A stretch of 64,000 nucleotides of DNA from Ianthella basta. Lineage: Eukaryota; Porifera; Demospongiae; Verongiida; Ianthellidae. Below are positions 33,201 through 44,065 of the stretch, piece by piece. The notes under the pieces were generated by a model. The model made no database searches, was not told where the DNA came from, and saw only the letters and a program-made list of their open reading frames with translations. Made by a program: the position numbers and the translations under genes. The stretch spans positions 487,884 to 551,883 of the forward strand of contig OZ025886.1 of NCBI GenBank assembly GCA_964019415.1, in the 5' to 3' direction. Every line of letters begins with the position of its first letter. Within the stretch, counting starts at the first letter, position 1.

Positions 33201-36200
33201 CCCACCTGCCTCCACACTAGTCATGTGGCATAGACTTGAATGCATGATATTCTGTGCATCCTCCCTACTGTGCTGTGCAAAGGAAGCTGACACCCTCTCC
33301 CACGCTCCACCATCCACTAGCCAGTCCTCACATGACTAGGGGTCCAGGGCACCTTTCTTAAACTACTGTCTGTTGAGAGCACTGCCCTCTCTCCATCACG
33401 ACAGCACTGTACGCCCCCCAAATGCACCAGTAATATTGGGGCCATGTTGAAAGTTTCCTTTAAATTTAAGGGGATTTAGGCATGGCCAGCCTATGACACC
33501 TTTATCTTACGTGCACTCCAGGTTGCCATTGGGTGCACTGCCATCTTCAATACATCCAAAGAAGCCTATCCATGGCCTTTAATTGCTCTTTGCCACCGCT
33601 GTGTGGCTAGTTTCACTGTAGCACGCTAAAACTTTAAGATAGGAGATGCCATTTGTATGGGGCACACTCCTATACTGATACATGCATACGTACCTAGATA
33701 CACTTGGGTAGGTCTGGGGATAGTATTTGGGAGAAATTCTGTAGCTCACGTGGTCACAGCTACTGGCATACCTTGCCTCCTGAGATGGCAGTGGTAGAAC
33801 GTCTTGGTCTACTTGTGTGCATTAGTGTGACCGTCTGTTCCTTAGTGTATGCCTTACGTACTAGTCAAGTAATAGCTTGATTCTTCTTTGGACAATCGAG
33901 CACACCATGAACTCTTGTCAATTCAATGCAATGTTTTGCCCATCACGGGCTTCGTCAGGCATACAAAACTGAGAATAAAGAAAAGGTGACAACTTTTATA
34001 CATGCACAATGAGCAATGATTGGTCAGTTTTTTGTTTACTGTATTCTGACCAATCAGATGGACAAAAATGTTTAATCCTCTATAGGCCTAATTAGGGAGT
34101 TCCACACTGGACTCAGGGGGAACCCCAAGTCCATGTTACAGGTCTTTTTCTTCCTGATATGCACACTCTCCTTGATCCTTCTCTCTCTCCATCTACTGGC
34201 TCTGTCCACCACTGTCGCCGCATCCCAATCCATACTGTGGCTTGTCCTCATGCAGTGGACTGCATTAGCATTCCTTACATCTCCTTCTCTCACCGCTCTC
34301 TTGTGCTCAGTGATCCTTGTCTTAAGTGGCCTCCCTGTCTCTCCAATGTAAACTTCGTCACACTGTGCACAAGGGATCTGGTACACCACTCCCTTGTCTA
34401 CATGCTTCTGTGGTCCTTTCACCCTTGTGAGTAGGCTTCTCAAGGTCCTCCTCTGCTGGAACACAGGTTGTACTCCAAGCTTCTTGCAGACATTCCCCAA
34501 CTTATCCGAGGTCCCTCTCACATACGGTAGAACACACAAGGTCTTCCTCTTTGGCTCCTCTGCTTGTTGCATCTCCTCCTGTTCTCTTCTTGACTTCATT
34601 GCCCCTGTGATGAACCCTCTTGGGTATCCATTCTTGCGGAAGGTCGTTCTCAGGTGTTCCTCTTCAGCTTCCAATTCCTCTGCTTCACAAATCCTTACGG
34701 CTCTGCTTCTCAAGCACTGGATCACCCCGCATTTCACCTTGTCATGGTGGTTAGATGAGAAGCGGATGTAACAATCGGTGTGGGTTTGCTTCCTGTAGAC
34801 TGAGGTTGAGAGTCTGTCATCGCGTCTAGTCACCATTACATTCAGAAAAGGAAGCTTTCTGTCCTCCTCCAGTTCCATTGTGAACTGGATGCTGGGCCTG
34901 ATTGAGTTTAAATGCTCAAGGAAGTCCAGCAGCTTGTCCCTTCCCTTGTTCCAGATAACAAAGGTGTCATCAACATAACGGAGCCATGTGGCTGGTTTGG
35001 ACTCAGCTGATTCCAGGGCCAGTTCCTCAAAGTGCTCCATGTAGATGTTTGCCACCACTGGAGACAGTGGGTTGCCCATGGCTGCACCTTCTTTCTGCTC
35101 GTAGAATCTGCCGTTCCACATGAAATATGTGGATGTCAAGCACAAGTGTAGCAGTCTTTTAACAGACTCCACAGAGAGAGTGGTTCTCCTCTCTTCAGCT
35201 TCTTGCTCCTCCAGTCTTCTGCCAATCACTTCCAATGCTTCTGCAATGGGAACCCTGGTAAAAAGTGAGGTCACATCAAAGCTCACCAGTGTACTGCCTT
35301 CCTCTAGTTTCAGCTTTCTTGCCTTCTCAACAAAGTCTCCAAAGTCTACTAGTCAAGTATAGGTAACACCCATTCCCTTCATGAGTGGCCATGTTACAAA
35401 CTAGATAGCGATCCTATGGCCTTTGTAGCTGGAGTTGATTGCTACAGAGTGGTGTCTATCTGTTGGTTCATCTCTCTGTTGTTCTTGTCAGGGCTGTCAC
35501 CTTGGCCCTGGTTCGTACAAGCACGGTAGCTCCATCGATGAGCTGTTGTCACACAGTGTGAGCAAGCGAGGGCCGTATGACCTGTTCACTGGAGAAAGGG
35601 ACAAGGCAGTGAAGGTGTGTGGGCGGGTGTCTGTGTGTGTATGTCCTGTCAGTGACTAGTTGACAGCAATTTGCATGAGTTGTCTTGTACACACACAGTC
35701 AGAGAGCCGCAACCTTGGTCCTGGAAAGTATGAATTGAAGTCCTTCCTGGACAAGTGGTCAGGTGCGTTCTCCCTCACACTGTATGCATGTAGTATCATC
35801 GTTGGCTAGCAGAACCCTTGTACATAAGTGTAAAAGACACTTTGGGAGGACATCTCTCTTTAATGAGCACGCTGCCTACTATATAACTACATAAAGATGT
35901 ATATAATCTACTGAAACTAGGACACCTGTGTGATCTGGACACTTCTGTTTGTCCCAAGGATATCCAGAAAAGAGCAGTGTCACTGTACACACAGTGTCAT
36001 TGTCCTCCGGACTACCATATAATACAGTAGCACACCTCTCTCTCTCCTATAGATGTGTACCATGAGAAGCATGGCCGCTTTGGTCGTGCTCCGACTTTCC
36101 CGGAGGTGCCCACTGAACGGATCTTCTGTGACACGCTAAGCCAGTGGCCACGCCTAAGTGTAAGTATGACCATGTGACTGTCACATGACCTGAATGCATG

Positions 36201-37153
36201 GCTAATGTGGGTTAACTTCTCCTGAGAGCAAAATTGGCAGTCATTCAAGGGACTGGTTGCCATCATTAGGTCATGGTGTGATGATCCTGTACTGCTGGTG
36301 ATGGGTTACTGGTTTGGTTGGTGTTCTTGTCTGCAGGGGGACCCTGGTCCTGGCCAGTATGAGGGGAGGAGACGCCCGGCCACTGTCCCCACTGCGGCCC
36401 GCCCACCCTTTGGCATATCTGTTGGTCGTGCAGACAAGCGATCTCAACGGTTCTTCCTGGGCAGCAATGTGAGTGTACAGTGTGTGTGTGTGTGTTTGTG
36501 TGTGTGTGGGGGGCTTGTGTGCTTGTGTGCATACATGTGTGTGTGTCATGTGTGTGCTGTCTGGTGCCCATTTTTACCTACTGTGTGCGCTGATACACAC
36601 ATAGCCTACAGTTTACGTAGCATTGCGTTATAGAGTACCTCTGTCTTTACCAACGTGTGTTCACTTGCTTGCCCAGAACCCTGTCGGTGCAGGGCAGTAC
36701 ATCCTCGACAATTGGCAGAAGCAGCAGCATGTCAATGGCTGTGAGAGTGTGTTCAGCTCCACCACTCCTCGTATGCCCAAGAATGTTGACTCACCAAAGG
36801 AAAGGCTACTCAGGTGGGCAATGTTGTGTCATGTTTGTGTGAACACTTAATACTCGCATGTACATTAGTACAGTTGTATTGACTGTGGGTGGCAGTGTCT
36901 TGGTAGCATGCACATTGGTGCATGTGTAGCAGTGAACGGTTGGGCTTGTAACACACAGGGAGCAGTTATGTAGTTTGTGAGGGGTGTTTTCAAGGCAGAC
37001 ACATAATCCACGGCTTGAGGTGTCCAATAATTATTCATTCTATGTAGTGGTATTATGATGAATCTTGCTTGTTTCTGTTTAGAGAGAGAATCCAGCCAAA
37101 GGGTATTCCAGTGAAGGAGAGGCAGTTCCTCATCCAAGTGGAGGCACCGTGCT
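30268..37153 (+). CDS. CIMAP2: Ciliary microtubule-associated protein 2 (CIMAP2/LEXM)
   Basis: Ten exons: 30268-30317, 30419-30506, 31929-32222, 32554-32697, 35492-35614, 35699-35762, 36053-36159, 36337-36468, 36677-36813 and 37087-37153; all phases agree. The protein (about 401 residues) starts MSDKKFGGAPFGTQTARF, then GVHPQSRMPGTYTQVPYC, and has repeated sperm-tail PG-rich turns: NLGPGTYR, RGPGRYDM, IPGPGSYG, LGPGSYKHG, LGPGKYEL, DPGPGQYEG and NPVGAGQYI. These match the LEXM family, microtubule-associated proteins of cilia and sperm tails. The last acceptor is a run of three AGs (37081-37086). The third gives RIQPKGIPVKERQFLIQ and the stop at 37153. The first, with the better pyrimidine tract, gives RENPAKGYSSEGEAV and a stop at 37211. 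Introns contain a hAT-like element and an antisense Penelope-like element. Confidence 0.9.
30745..31925. repeat. About 44-bp minisatellite in CIMAP2 intron 2, split by a transposon
   Basis: Units of the form ctggtactgtagtaatgcaa-tcttggttgattattgccc-aat occur twice before (30750-30834) and twice after (31829-31920) the element at 30835-31828. Confidence 0.85.
30835..31828. mobile_element. hAT-like non-autonomous element, 994 bp
   Basis: Left end CATAGGCGTAGGAAC is the inverted partner of right end GTTCCTACGCCCCTG (two mismatches), of the CAGGGGCGTAG type common in hAT elements. caatct flanks both ends (30829-30834, 31829-31834). Interior shows G-rich then C-rich subterminal sequence and a cgctcacttcgctcgcg stretch. 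No transposase. Confidence 0.8.
32223..32450. repeat. (TG)n/(TGTC)n microsatellite at the donor of CIMAP2 exon 3
   Basis: Begins with the donor itself (cag|gtgtgtgtg). tgtgtctgtg interruptions are frequent. Confidence 0.9.
32698..33250. repeat. GGGGTGAGTG and CCCCCACCTGT repeats in CIMAP2 intron 4
   Basis: After the donor of exon 4 come several copies of gtgtgaggggtggggtgagt (32698-32822), again containing 5' splice-site-like GTGAGT. A pyrimidine tract of ccccccacctgtc units follows (32990-33220). Confidence 0.8.
33925..33962 (-). other. Decayed hammerhead-ribozyme-like core in the Penelope-like element
   Basis: Minus strand: CCTGACGA, a stem-loop gcccgtgatgggc, then AAAACATTG. This is the layout CUGANGA-stem II-GAAA of the ribozymes known in Penelope-like elements, but the G of GAAA is A. 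Both differences from the usual ggcGAAACGttg can be explained by CpG-to-CpA change. Flanking stems I and III were not resolved by eye. Confidence 0.5.
34072..35346 (-). CDS. Penelope-like element reverse transcriptase and GIY-YIG endonuclease (N-terminus missing)
   Basis: About 424 codons from the truncation point to the stop at 34072; the first ATG is at 35286. RT motifs: SFDVTSLFTRVPI (motif A with catalytic Asp), EGAAMGNPLSPVVANIYM (motif B), LRYVDDTFVIW (YVDD catalytic box) and RKLPFLNVMVTR. A linker of about 100 residues leads to the endonuclease: VYQIPCAQCDEVYIGETGRP, with the downstream Arg in TRITEHKRAV. That pair defines canonical endonuclease-bearing Penelope-like elements, which copy RNA at nicked DNA targets. 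The start is lost with the 5' truncation, so it is a fragment rather than an active enzyme. Confidence 0.9.
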   Translation of the reverse strand, partial: DFGDFVEKARKLKLEEGSTLVSFDVTSLFTRVPIAEALEVIGRRLEEQEAEERRTTLSVESVKRLLHLCLTSTYFMWNGRFYEQKEGAAMGNPLSPVVANIYMEHFEELALESAESKPATWLRYVDDTFVIWNKGRDKLLDFLEHLNSIRPSIQFTMELEEDRKLPFLNVMVTRRDDRLSTSVYRKQTHTDCYIRFSSNHHDKVKCGVIQCLRSRAVRICEAEELEAEEEHLRTTFRKNGYPRGFITGAMKSRREQEEMQQAEEPKRKTLCVLPYVRGTSDKLGNVCKKLGVQPVFQQRRTLRSLLTRVKGPQKHVDKGVVYQIPCAQCDEVYIGETGRPLKTRITEHKRAVREGDVRNANAVHCMRTSHSMDWDAATVVDRASRWRERRIKESVHIRKKKTCNMDLGFPLSPVWNSLIRPIED

Positions 37154-37350
37154 AGTGTGCAGTGTGTTGGGCACTAACAACACAAGACAGTTTGTTCCTA
37201 TTGTTAATTGATCCTGATGTTTTAACCTGTATATTTTGTATAATAGTCATGTAACGTATTTCGTACCATAAGCATTCCTTAGCAGACTGTAATTCTGTAA
37301 GTGCATGTATGCAAATATTTGGTCAAATTACGTACATGTATTAATTATCC

Positions 37351-37356
37351 AATAAA
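37351..37356 (+). terminator. Candidate polyadenylation signal of CIMAP2
   Basis: AATAAA, about 200 bases after the CIMAP2 stop. Confidence 0.5.
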
Positions 37357-37850
37357 GACCACCTGTATACTTACACTGCTAATGTATTGTGCATAGCTGG
37401 CTATTGCTTCACATAGACTAAACGTGTGGCCAGCTAAGAGTGCATGGATCAAGCAGGCCAGGTATGTGCACCTAAGGGCTGGAGTGGGGCAAGACTGCAT
37501 AGTCACATATACACCCCTTGCACAAGGATTTTGCAATATGTATTTTGCGAAGCCTTTTTAATTTATAATATTGTTACATGAGGAAGCCATACATCAAAGC
37601 AAGCTGTAGTGTGCTAATTTTGCATAACGCCACAGTTTACGCTTTCACACCTCACAACACACTGTGTCGACGGGGGCTCTTATTTGCTAACCCAATCACT
37701 TTCTAGCCTTAAACAAATGTTTTGTTTACTGCTTTAGCAAAATGCCTTTGATATTCATCACCTTGTGAACTTTTTCATGACCATTGGCTCTGGAATGATG
37801 AGTGCTTGGCACTTGGAAGCATGGTCATCAACATAAATTTATGCCTAGCA

Positions 37851-37927
37851 CTAGTCTCGTTCCCAGCCCTTCACCTTTCGGGCCATGTATAAAATGGCGG
37901 CCGGAAGTGGGCTGGGAACGAGACTAG
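37851..37927. mobile_element. 77-bp mini-MITE, ctagtctcgttcccag family
   Basis: Perfect ends ctagtctcgttcccag / ctgggaacgagactag. cctagca duplicated on both sides (37844-37850, 37928-37934). Relatives with diverged ends lie at 41893, 43015-43075, 43090-43151, 49475-49546, 50273-50342, 56532-56595 and 59545-59592. Confidence 0.85.
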
Positions 37928-38362
37928 CCTAGCACAGCACTGCATGTGTACTTTTATGGCAGTGACATGTAATTGTGCATGTAATGCCTTTAGTGATAGA
38001 GAAACTCAAGTCCCTTTCCCGAGTTCACTTGATGGATCAACTTGAAGGTAGGTCTCGCCACTCCCAAGTTCTCGAGTCCTTTAAATCCTAGTACACTCTC
38101 TAAAAAGAAAGTTCTCCCTTCATACGCTGCTTGTAGGACTTCTAATCATCTGCCCTAGTGCCGACTCAAGCGGCGCCGACGCTTTATTCAGTACGAGAGG
38201 CCGCTGACAGTCTTTCTTGCGACGCTTCTCGCCTTTCGCCTTGTGCTCCGAGAAGAACGTGTTCTCTGGTTTCTATAGTAACTTCAGTCAGGTTCGTTCG
38301 GTAAATTCATTCGACAGCGAACGAATTCAAACGCTAATCGCCGCTGTTTGAATCGTAACAAG

Positions 38363-38466
38363 TCAGTTATAACATGGCCGCTCGGGCGCTTAGCTGATTT
38401 ATCGCACTCGGGCGCTTCGCGCCATCGTGTGATAAATCAGCCAGCGCCCTCGCGGCCATGTTATAA
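38363..38466. repeat. Foldback sequence with about 43-bp arms
   Basis: agttataacatggccgctcg at the left is the inverted copy of gcggccatgttataact at the right. The arms include gctgatttatc / gataaatcagc around a short GC-rich loop. Probably a MITE; no target duplication was resolved. Confidence 0.75.
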
Positions 38467-39525
38467 CTAGTACTTATATCCCATACTATTAATAGGTTAT
38501 AGACTGTAGGGGCCTGGACTTTCGCATTTTCATTTCGCAACCATCTGCTAACTTGTAAAAGAATGTTCTGCAAAATGTGCATGCACATGGTACACTTGTA
38601 CCCTTTAATGAGTGCATTTTATACAGACAGACAATAAATATTACAGACTGCAATAATTATTGCTTTCTGTGTGTGTAAGCTGCACATAGGGAGTGTCTGC
38701 AATGTTTATTTGTCAGCCTCTGCTTAGCATGTGTATTCCGCATGTGGTTTACACATGCAGCACTGCACACACAGGGTGGAAAGTGTGTCAACAGCTGACA
38801 CTTGCTATGCCCATGTTTGCATGACGACATACAGTACTCAGGAATCTTGTTAAATATAGTGGGCAGCACCACAAAGGAGTAAGAAGTTCTGTAGAAGTAG
38901 GAAATGGGAGGGGCTCACAGAAAAGGAATTCCTGCAATGCAATGCTATGTACACAGACAGCCCCTTCACTGCATAATGTATAGGCTTAATTACCATCGAT
39001 CATACACACATGCGCCTACACAATGTCATGGAAATGTTGAAAGCTATAGCTATACATATCACATGCTCATTCACACATGTTAGGGTCCATCAGGTTTCCT
39101 TCGAAGGAAGCTCTGTGGAGTGGGATATGAGGAAGAAAGCAGAAGTTCTGAGGGGCACTGTACCATGTTGTACAAGTGAATCAGATGTTTTTACCTTTAA
39201 ACTGAAAGATTTTCTTCTCGCTTTAATATGCTCAGGACTAGGATGGGAGTCTTCTGAATGACTCATGGATGTAGTGACATCAGTTCCTCCACCAAGATGA
39301 CCATTTCCTTCTTTCTCATTGGTGTCTCCCTCTACATTGAGGCTATGCTACATACATACAAAGACGGACAGAAGGGTGTAAAGGAGTCGTGTGTCTGTCC
39401 ATACATACGTACTACATACATATACTGTGCTGCTAAAATATGCATGACCTTTCAATAGCTAAGTTGATGGTATGGGGTAAGATGCCGTACTACTTGCAAG
39501 TGCCTTGTATGACACATGCACTTAC

Positions 39526-41614
39526 AGGTGGTGGGACATCTGAAGTTGTGGGTGCAATTTCTCCAGGAACAGTGCACAGACTAGTGCCTGTATCCATCTG
39601 CCTCTCCATAGCTTCAGAAGGAGTGTGCAGAGCAGTGCTTGTCTGGTGGTGCTCGGTAACTTCAGGAACAGCGCTCAGGGTAGTGTTCGTTTGCTGGTCT
39701 GTGATATCTGGATACTGCCGAGGAAGCAAATGCTTGCCGACATCAGGCTCACTCTGAGCCCTTTCGCTCCTAGAAGAGCAGGTTATTTGTGCAGAAGTCC
39801 TCTTTGCTCTGGGGGAATCGAAAGGCTCTGATGAACAAGTGGTGAAGCTTGCAGTGGAGGCAGTGCTCAGTTTTCCACTGGAGCTCCCCTCTGCGTACAG
39901 CTGAGGTATCCTGGATATATTACCCAGCACTCTTTGCATGTCAGCAGCCAATTGTAATATCACTTCTTTCTGTTCAGCCAATTGTGACAGTCCCCTCAGG
40001 TCAGCAGCCAGTTGTGACAGTCCTCTTAGGTCTGCAACTAATTGTGACATCACTTCTTTCTGTTCAGCAGGCGTTTGCGACATCTGTCCTCTCAGCTCCG
40101 TAGCAAACTGTGACATGTCTTCTCTCAGCTGTGTCATTTCTCCCCTCAGCTCACTGCGCATCTGCTTAACATCTGATTGCAAGTTTGTAAGGCGTTTGTT
40201 GATAACACTCAGTTGTAGCTGCTGCCCTGGGATGGAGCTGGTGCTTACTGAGGAGTTGAAACCCGAACTTGCCTGAGAAAGATTACATTTTTCTCATATC
40301 AAACATCATGCACACACTGTCCACATATTTATGTACAGTGAGCTACAAATTCAGTCAATGATGTCAATATTATGTAATTCTTATTGTACACCCGTTAGGT
40401 GATTCATAAAACTCTTGCAATTCTCAATGAAACAATTGCAGTTACTATAATAATAATAATAGCTAGGAATTATACCAAACTTTACTATCATAATGCTCCA
40501 TTCTTGTATGGTATGTACAAAAATAGTACAAAGCTTACATGACACTGTACTTTACAATATTATCATTCAAAGGGCTAAGATGGCTTTTCATGCATGTGAT
40601 GCCATTTGGTATGGTAATGCCTCTAGCTAGCTTGCACATCAGATGTCAAAGAGATCCAGTGTGTGGATTCCATGGAGACCCAGTGTCAATTTGGAGCAGG
40701 GCATTATTTGTGACCCAGCCTCTATTAAGGAATAGCTGCTCTGACCCCTGGCTTATATTCAAACCTGGGCCTCTATATATTTTAGCCTGGCTTCTAGTCA
40801 GACAGCTATACAGTAGTATGCCAATGTAGCACGTGCGTACAGTGTCACATACCACACACAGAAACAGAGACTCACGACTGACTCAGTACTTGATTTTTTG
40901 CGCATTTGGCTATGGGAGGGTGCCTCTTCCAAAGGTGGCAACACAGGGCCCTCGTGCACATCCATTTCCCTACACTGCAGAGTACAATGAGGAATGTGAA
41001 GGGGAGGGTGTTAGCTACAGGACGTTGCTGTTAATGAGAACTCATCCTTGATTGTTTAGTAAACATAGCAATTTCTGCATAGCTCCCATTGAGATGAACA
41101 AGTTCTTCACACACATGCATGTACGCACATAGCACACGAAATACTTTTAAATAATGGTAAACAATGGCATTTAGCTAGCTGGATGCAGGAAAACAATAAT
41201 GAGAACAGTTACTGTTGTTTGGAAAGTGGACAATAGCCCGCACAGTGCTCGCATCTGCCCTGTGTGCGCCTTGTGCGTGTCAGTGTGCGTTGCTGACTCA
41301 CGTCCCTCCTACGTTGGGCTTCTTCCTCTAAATGCTGCAGAATGACGGCCACATCTCTCTCTTCCCTAGCTCCAAGGAGCACTTTGTAAAATATTTTCAT
41401 TGAATCATCGCCCTTCTTCTCGAGCTGACAAATAAGATGGTTACCTGCAACGTTCTTAGGTAGACTGGATATCTCCACGTATTCCGAACTGGTCAGCAGA
41501 CAGTTGTCAACTAAACGCTGGACCACTAGGGACAGTATGGGAAAGTGCCTCGCGATAACAGAAGTTTTTTGGGTACAAATCGTTCGTCATGTACGGCAGA
41601 AGTGCCTCCTCCAT
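39526..41614 (-). pseudogene. CARD plus coiled-coil gene, copy A (frameshift in the CARD exon)
   Basis: Minus-strand exons: CARD exon 41614-41302, second exon 40974-40876 (CREMDVHEG..SSTESV, 33 codons), third exon 40272-39526 (249 codons), with gtgagt/gtgagt/gtaagt donors and phase 0 throughout. The third exon has heptad-like repeats (LQSDVKQMRSELRGEMTQLR, LRGQMSQ, QKEVMSQLVADLRG), then a Ser/Thr-rich tail. It is longer and diverged from the last exon of the other copies. In the CARD exon a 2-base deletion at about 41561 (gataacagaagtt where the intact copy has gataacagagaagtt) breaks the frame. The upstream Met codon of copy B is GTG here. Either a pseudogene or a sequencing error. Any further 3' exon was not found. 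Confidence 0.65.
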
Positions 41615-43925
41615 CTCCGTCAATAACGTCGGCACTGTTTCTAGATCTGCGCGAGCAAGCTAGTCACCTGAATTCCGGTAATGGGCGTAGCATTATATAT
41701 ATAGTGTAGTGCGAATGTCACTAGCTAGCTAGGTATATAATTAGCCGAACCTTGTAAGGTAAGCTAGCTATTACAAGAGGGGCGATGCATGGGCGGGGTG
41801 AATACGTAGCTATGTTATAGATACTGTATTCCATGTCATATACCGTATTCGCTCTATTAGACGCCTCGGCTACTATTTATTTAGCTAGGCAATTAGTCTC
41901 GCTCCCAGCCCCCAAAAGGTGATCTGGCACATTTGGTCGATATTCTGATTAATTAAAAACTTTCGGTATGTTGCGTCACATGCATACAAGAAGCACAATG
42001 ATTGGGGCGCTTGCTAGAATCGCCTCAAGGGGCGGTAACGGACATTGAGAAACTGTACCAGGCCACCGTTCAAAATTGTGAAAGCGGTAAAATTGGGTCC
42101 AGTTTAATCTCATTTGATAGAATACCTAAATATGATTCGCGTAGGTGAGCGAATGAAGCTGCTAAATTGCGTATCGCAAGACATGGAGGCGCTTGCCAAG
42201 ATTTTGGCAAGCGCCCCAAGGGCGGTATCAAAATATCGAGCAAATGTGCCAGACCAGGGGGGGTCGGACAGTCCTGGGATTGCGCAATACCAGCACTTCA
42301 ATAATTGCATTCCTGACATTCTAATCGCGTTTCCATATGTTAGCTGACTGTGCTCCAAGGCCGAATGTGCATACCCTGAGCCATGGCAGGGCCTTGTACT
42401 GCATTCGCGCCCCTGGTATGACCCGTACGTACGTAGTCAAGGAGCCATACGGTGGATTGGGCTTAATTGTCTGACCGCTTTCACGATTTAGTTTTGCAAG
42501 TTATCGCAGCGTTTCTTGTGGATTGCCAGCACGCTTAAGCCATTTCTAGCATCCCTGCTATCGAATGTGACAAATCATGTACAGAACCAAGACGATTGCA
42601 AGGACGTGGCTGCCGATTTCACTCCCATTGCAGAAGCAGTCAACCTATCAGTCTTGCAGTCCTGAAGTGATCAATGATGACTCGCTACCAGCTTCTAAGG
42701 AATCACTTCCACAGGAGCACTTGCTCAGAACACCAGATTAGGCTCCATCTGCCTCGTAGCCAGCATCAGAGAACACTCGTACACCGGTGTTGGAAAATGC
42801 TCGCAAAACCTACCTAGATGATGGGGAAGGGCGGGGAAGGGCCCATTTTCTGATAGCCCTTGTCCAACTGTGTGCTCAGAAGCTAAGAAACAAGCGATGC
42901 GACGTGTTTCTCGAAATATGTCTGCTCTTAGCTAGTATAGGTAAAATACACAGTAAAGAGCAGCCGCGTCGGCCATTTTGCGGACACACGTGACCTTGAC
43001 CGACCCCCCTGGTGCCAGACCACCTTTCGGGCCATTGCAAAATGGCGGCCGGAAGTGGGCTGGGGACGAGACTACTAGGCAATTTGTGGTCTCGTACCCA
43101 GACCCACTTCTGGCCGCCATTTTATTGTGGGCGGAAGTGGGTCTGGAGACTAGGAAATTTGGTGCGGCGTCTATTGGAGAGCGGCTAATAATAGAGAGCG
43201 GCTACTATTTCTTTCAGCACATCCGAAGGTGCGGCTACTATTTGAGACCGGCGTTTAATAGAGCAAATATACGGTAGTTCATGACCCCGAAGAGGGCATG
43301 ATTGACTGCATGCCTGAGCGGCGGCATATATAAGTGGAGGGGCATTGTATGGAGTTAGCTGCCATTTCTAATGGTGCAGCAATAGCTAAGACAATTGCCG
43401 CACCATATGCTCCCCTGTAGCTAATGACTACTGGGTTTAGTCTCCCAAAGCATGCCCTGTTGTGCACTCTGGGTTGGTTAGACCATGCCCTGTTGTGGTA
43501 GTGGTAGTGCATGAGCAAGAGACTTCCAATGGTAGCTTGTGCTAGCTACACTTCAACCATTAATACACTGCTGATGTAGCACATGGTGTGCACAATGAGT
43601 GATGGCATATATGTAACTGATAGTGATTGTCCTCTGCGCTGAGAGGGACTTGGTGATTAGTATAATGTGTATACGGAGCATGAAAATATGTCACGATCAT
43701 CTGTTGCTAACAATTACAAGAATGTTTTGTCTCAGAAGGGTATTTTTGTGATCGTAACTATCCATAATGTCAAAATAATTCTTTGTTACATTGTGTACAC
43801 GCACTCACATACAAACATGCACACACCATACCATCCAAGTATATGGACACACTGTTATAAGTAAACAGCGACACATGCAAAGACCTACTTATTAGGCACG
43901 AAATGTCACGTATCAATGTTTCGTG

Positions 43926-44065
43926 TGTTCCGTTTCTGGAAAGAGTCCAACTGAAGGCTGCTCCGGTGAAGGCCCATGCAGATAGGCAATAACTCATCCA
44001 AGTAGTGGCACGTTATTAGCTTGCACTGTGTTGGCTACTACCTAGCAACACAAGCAGTTGGTAAT
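43926..44065 (+). pseudogene. Decayed copy of the CIMAP2 last exon and 3' flank, unit 1
   Basis: Aligns with 37073-37195: agtccaactgaag / aatccagccaaag, then ccggtgaag, a 9-base insertion, and actcatccaagt. It reads RVQLKAAPVKAHADRQ then a stop. The acceptor region is eroded. Confidence 0.75.

Larger units (their letters stand above)
33872..35346 (-). mobile_element. 5'-truncated Penelope-like retroelement in CIMAP2 intron 4
   Basis: Encodes reverse transcriptase plus a C-terminal GIY-YIG endonuclease. A 13-bp direct repeat tactagtcaagta flanks it (33859-33871, 35347-35359), consistent with a target-site duplication. It is antisense to CIMAP2. The 5' end is lost: the ORF is open up to the duplication with no start. 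The 3' non-coding region holds a hammerhead-like core. The ORF has no stop or frameshift, so the insertion is probably recent. Confidence 0.9.
37212..39525. other. Region between CIMAP2 and the CARD cluster
   Basis: Holds the CIMAP2 3' flank, two short foldback elements (37851-37927, 38363-38466) and otherwise no supported gene. A plus-strand open frame at about 39080-39261, with ag-ending sequence before it, could hold an exon (GSSVEWDMRKKAEVLRG) but has no recognisable partner. Confidence 0.5.

Noticed and set aside
39010..39261. Plus-strand exon candidate (FEGSSVEWDMRKKAEVLRG)
   Set aside because: Looks protein-like, but no partner exon, homologue or clear splice pair could be identified.
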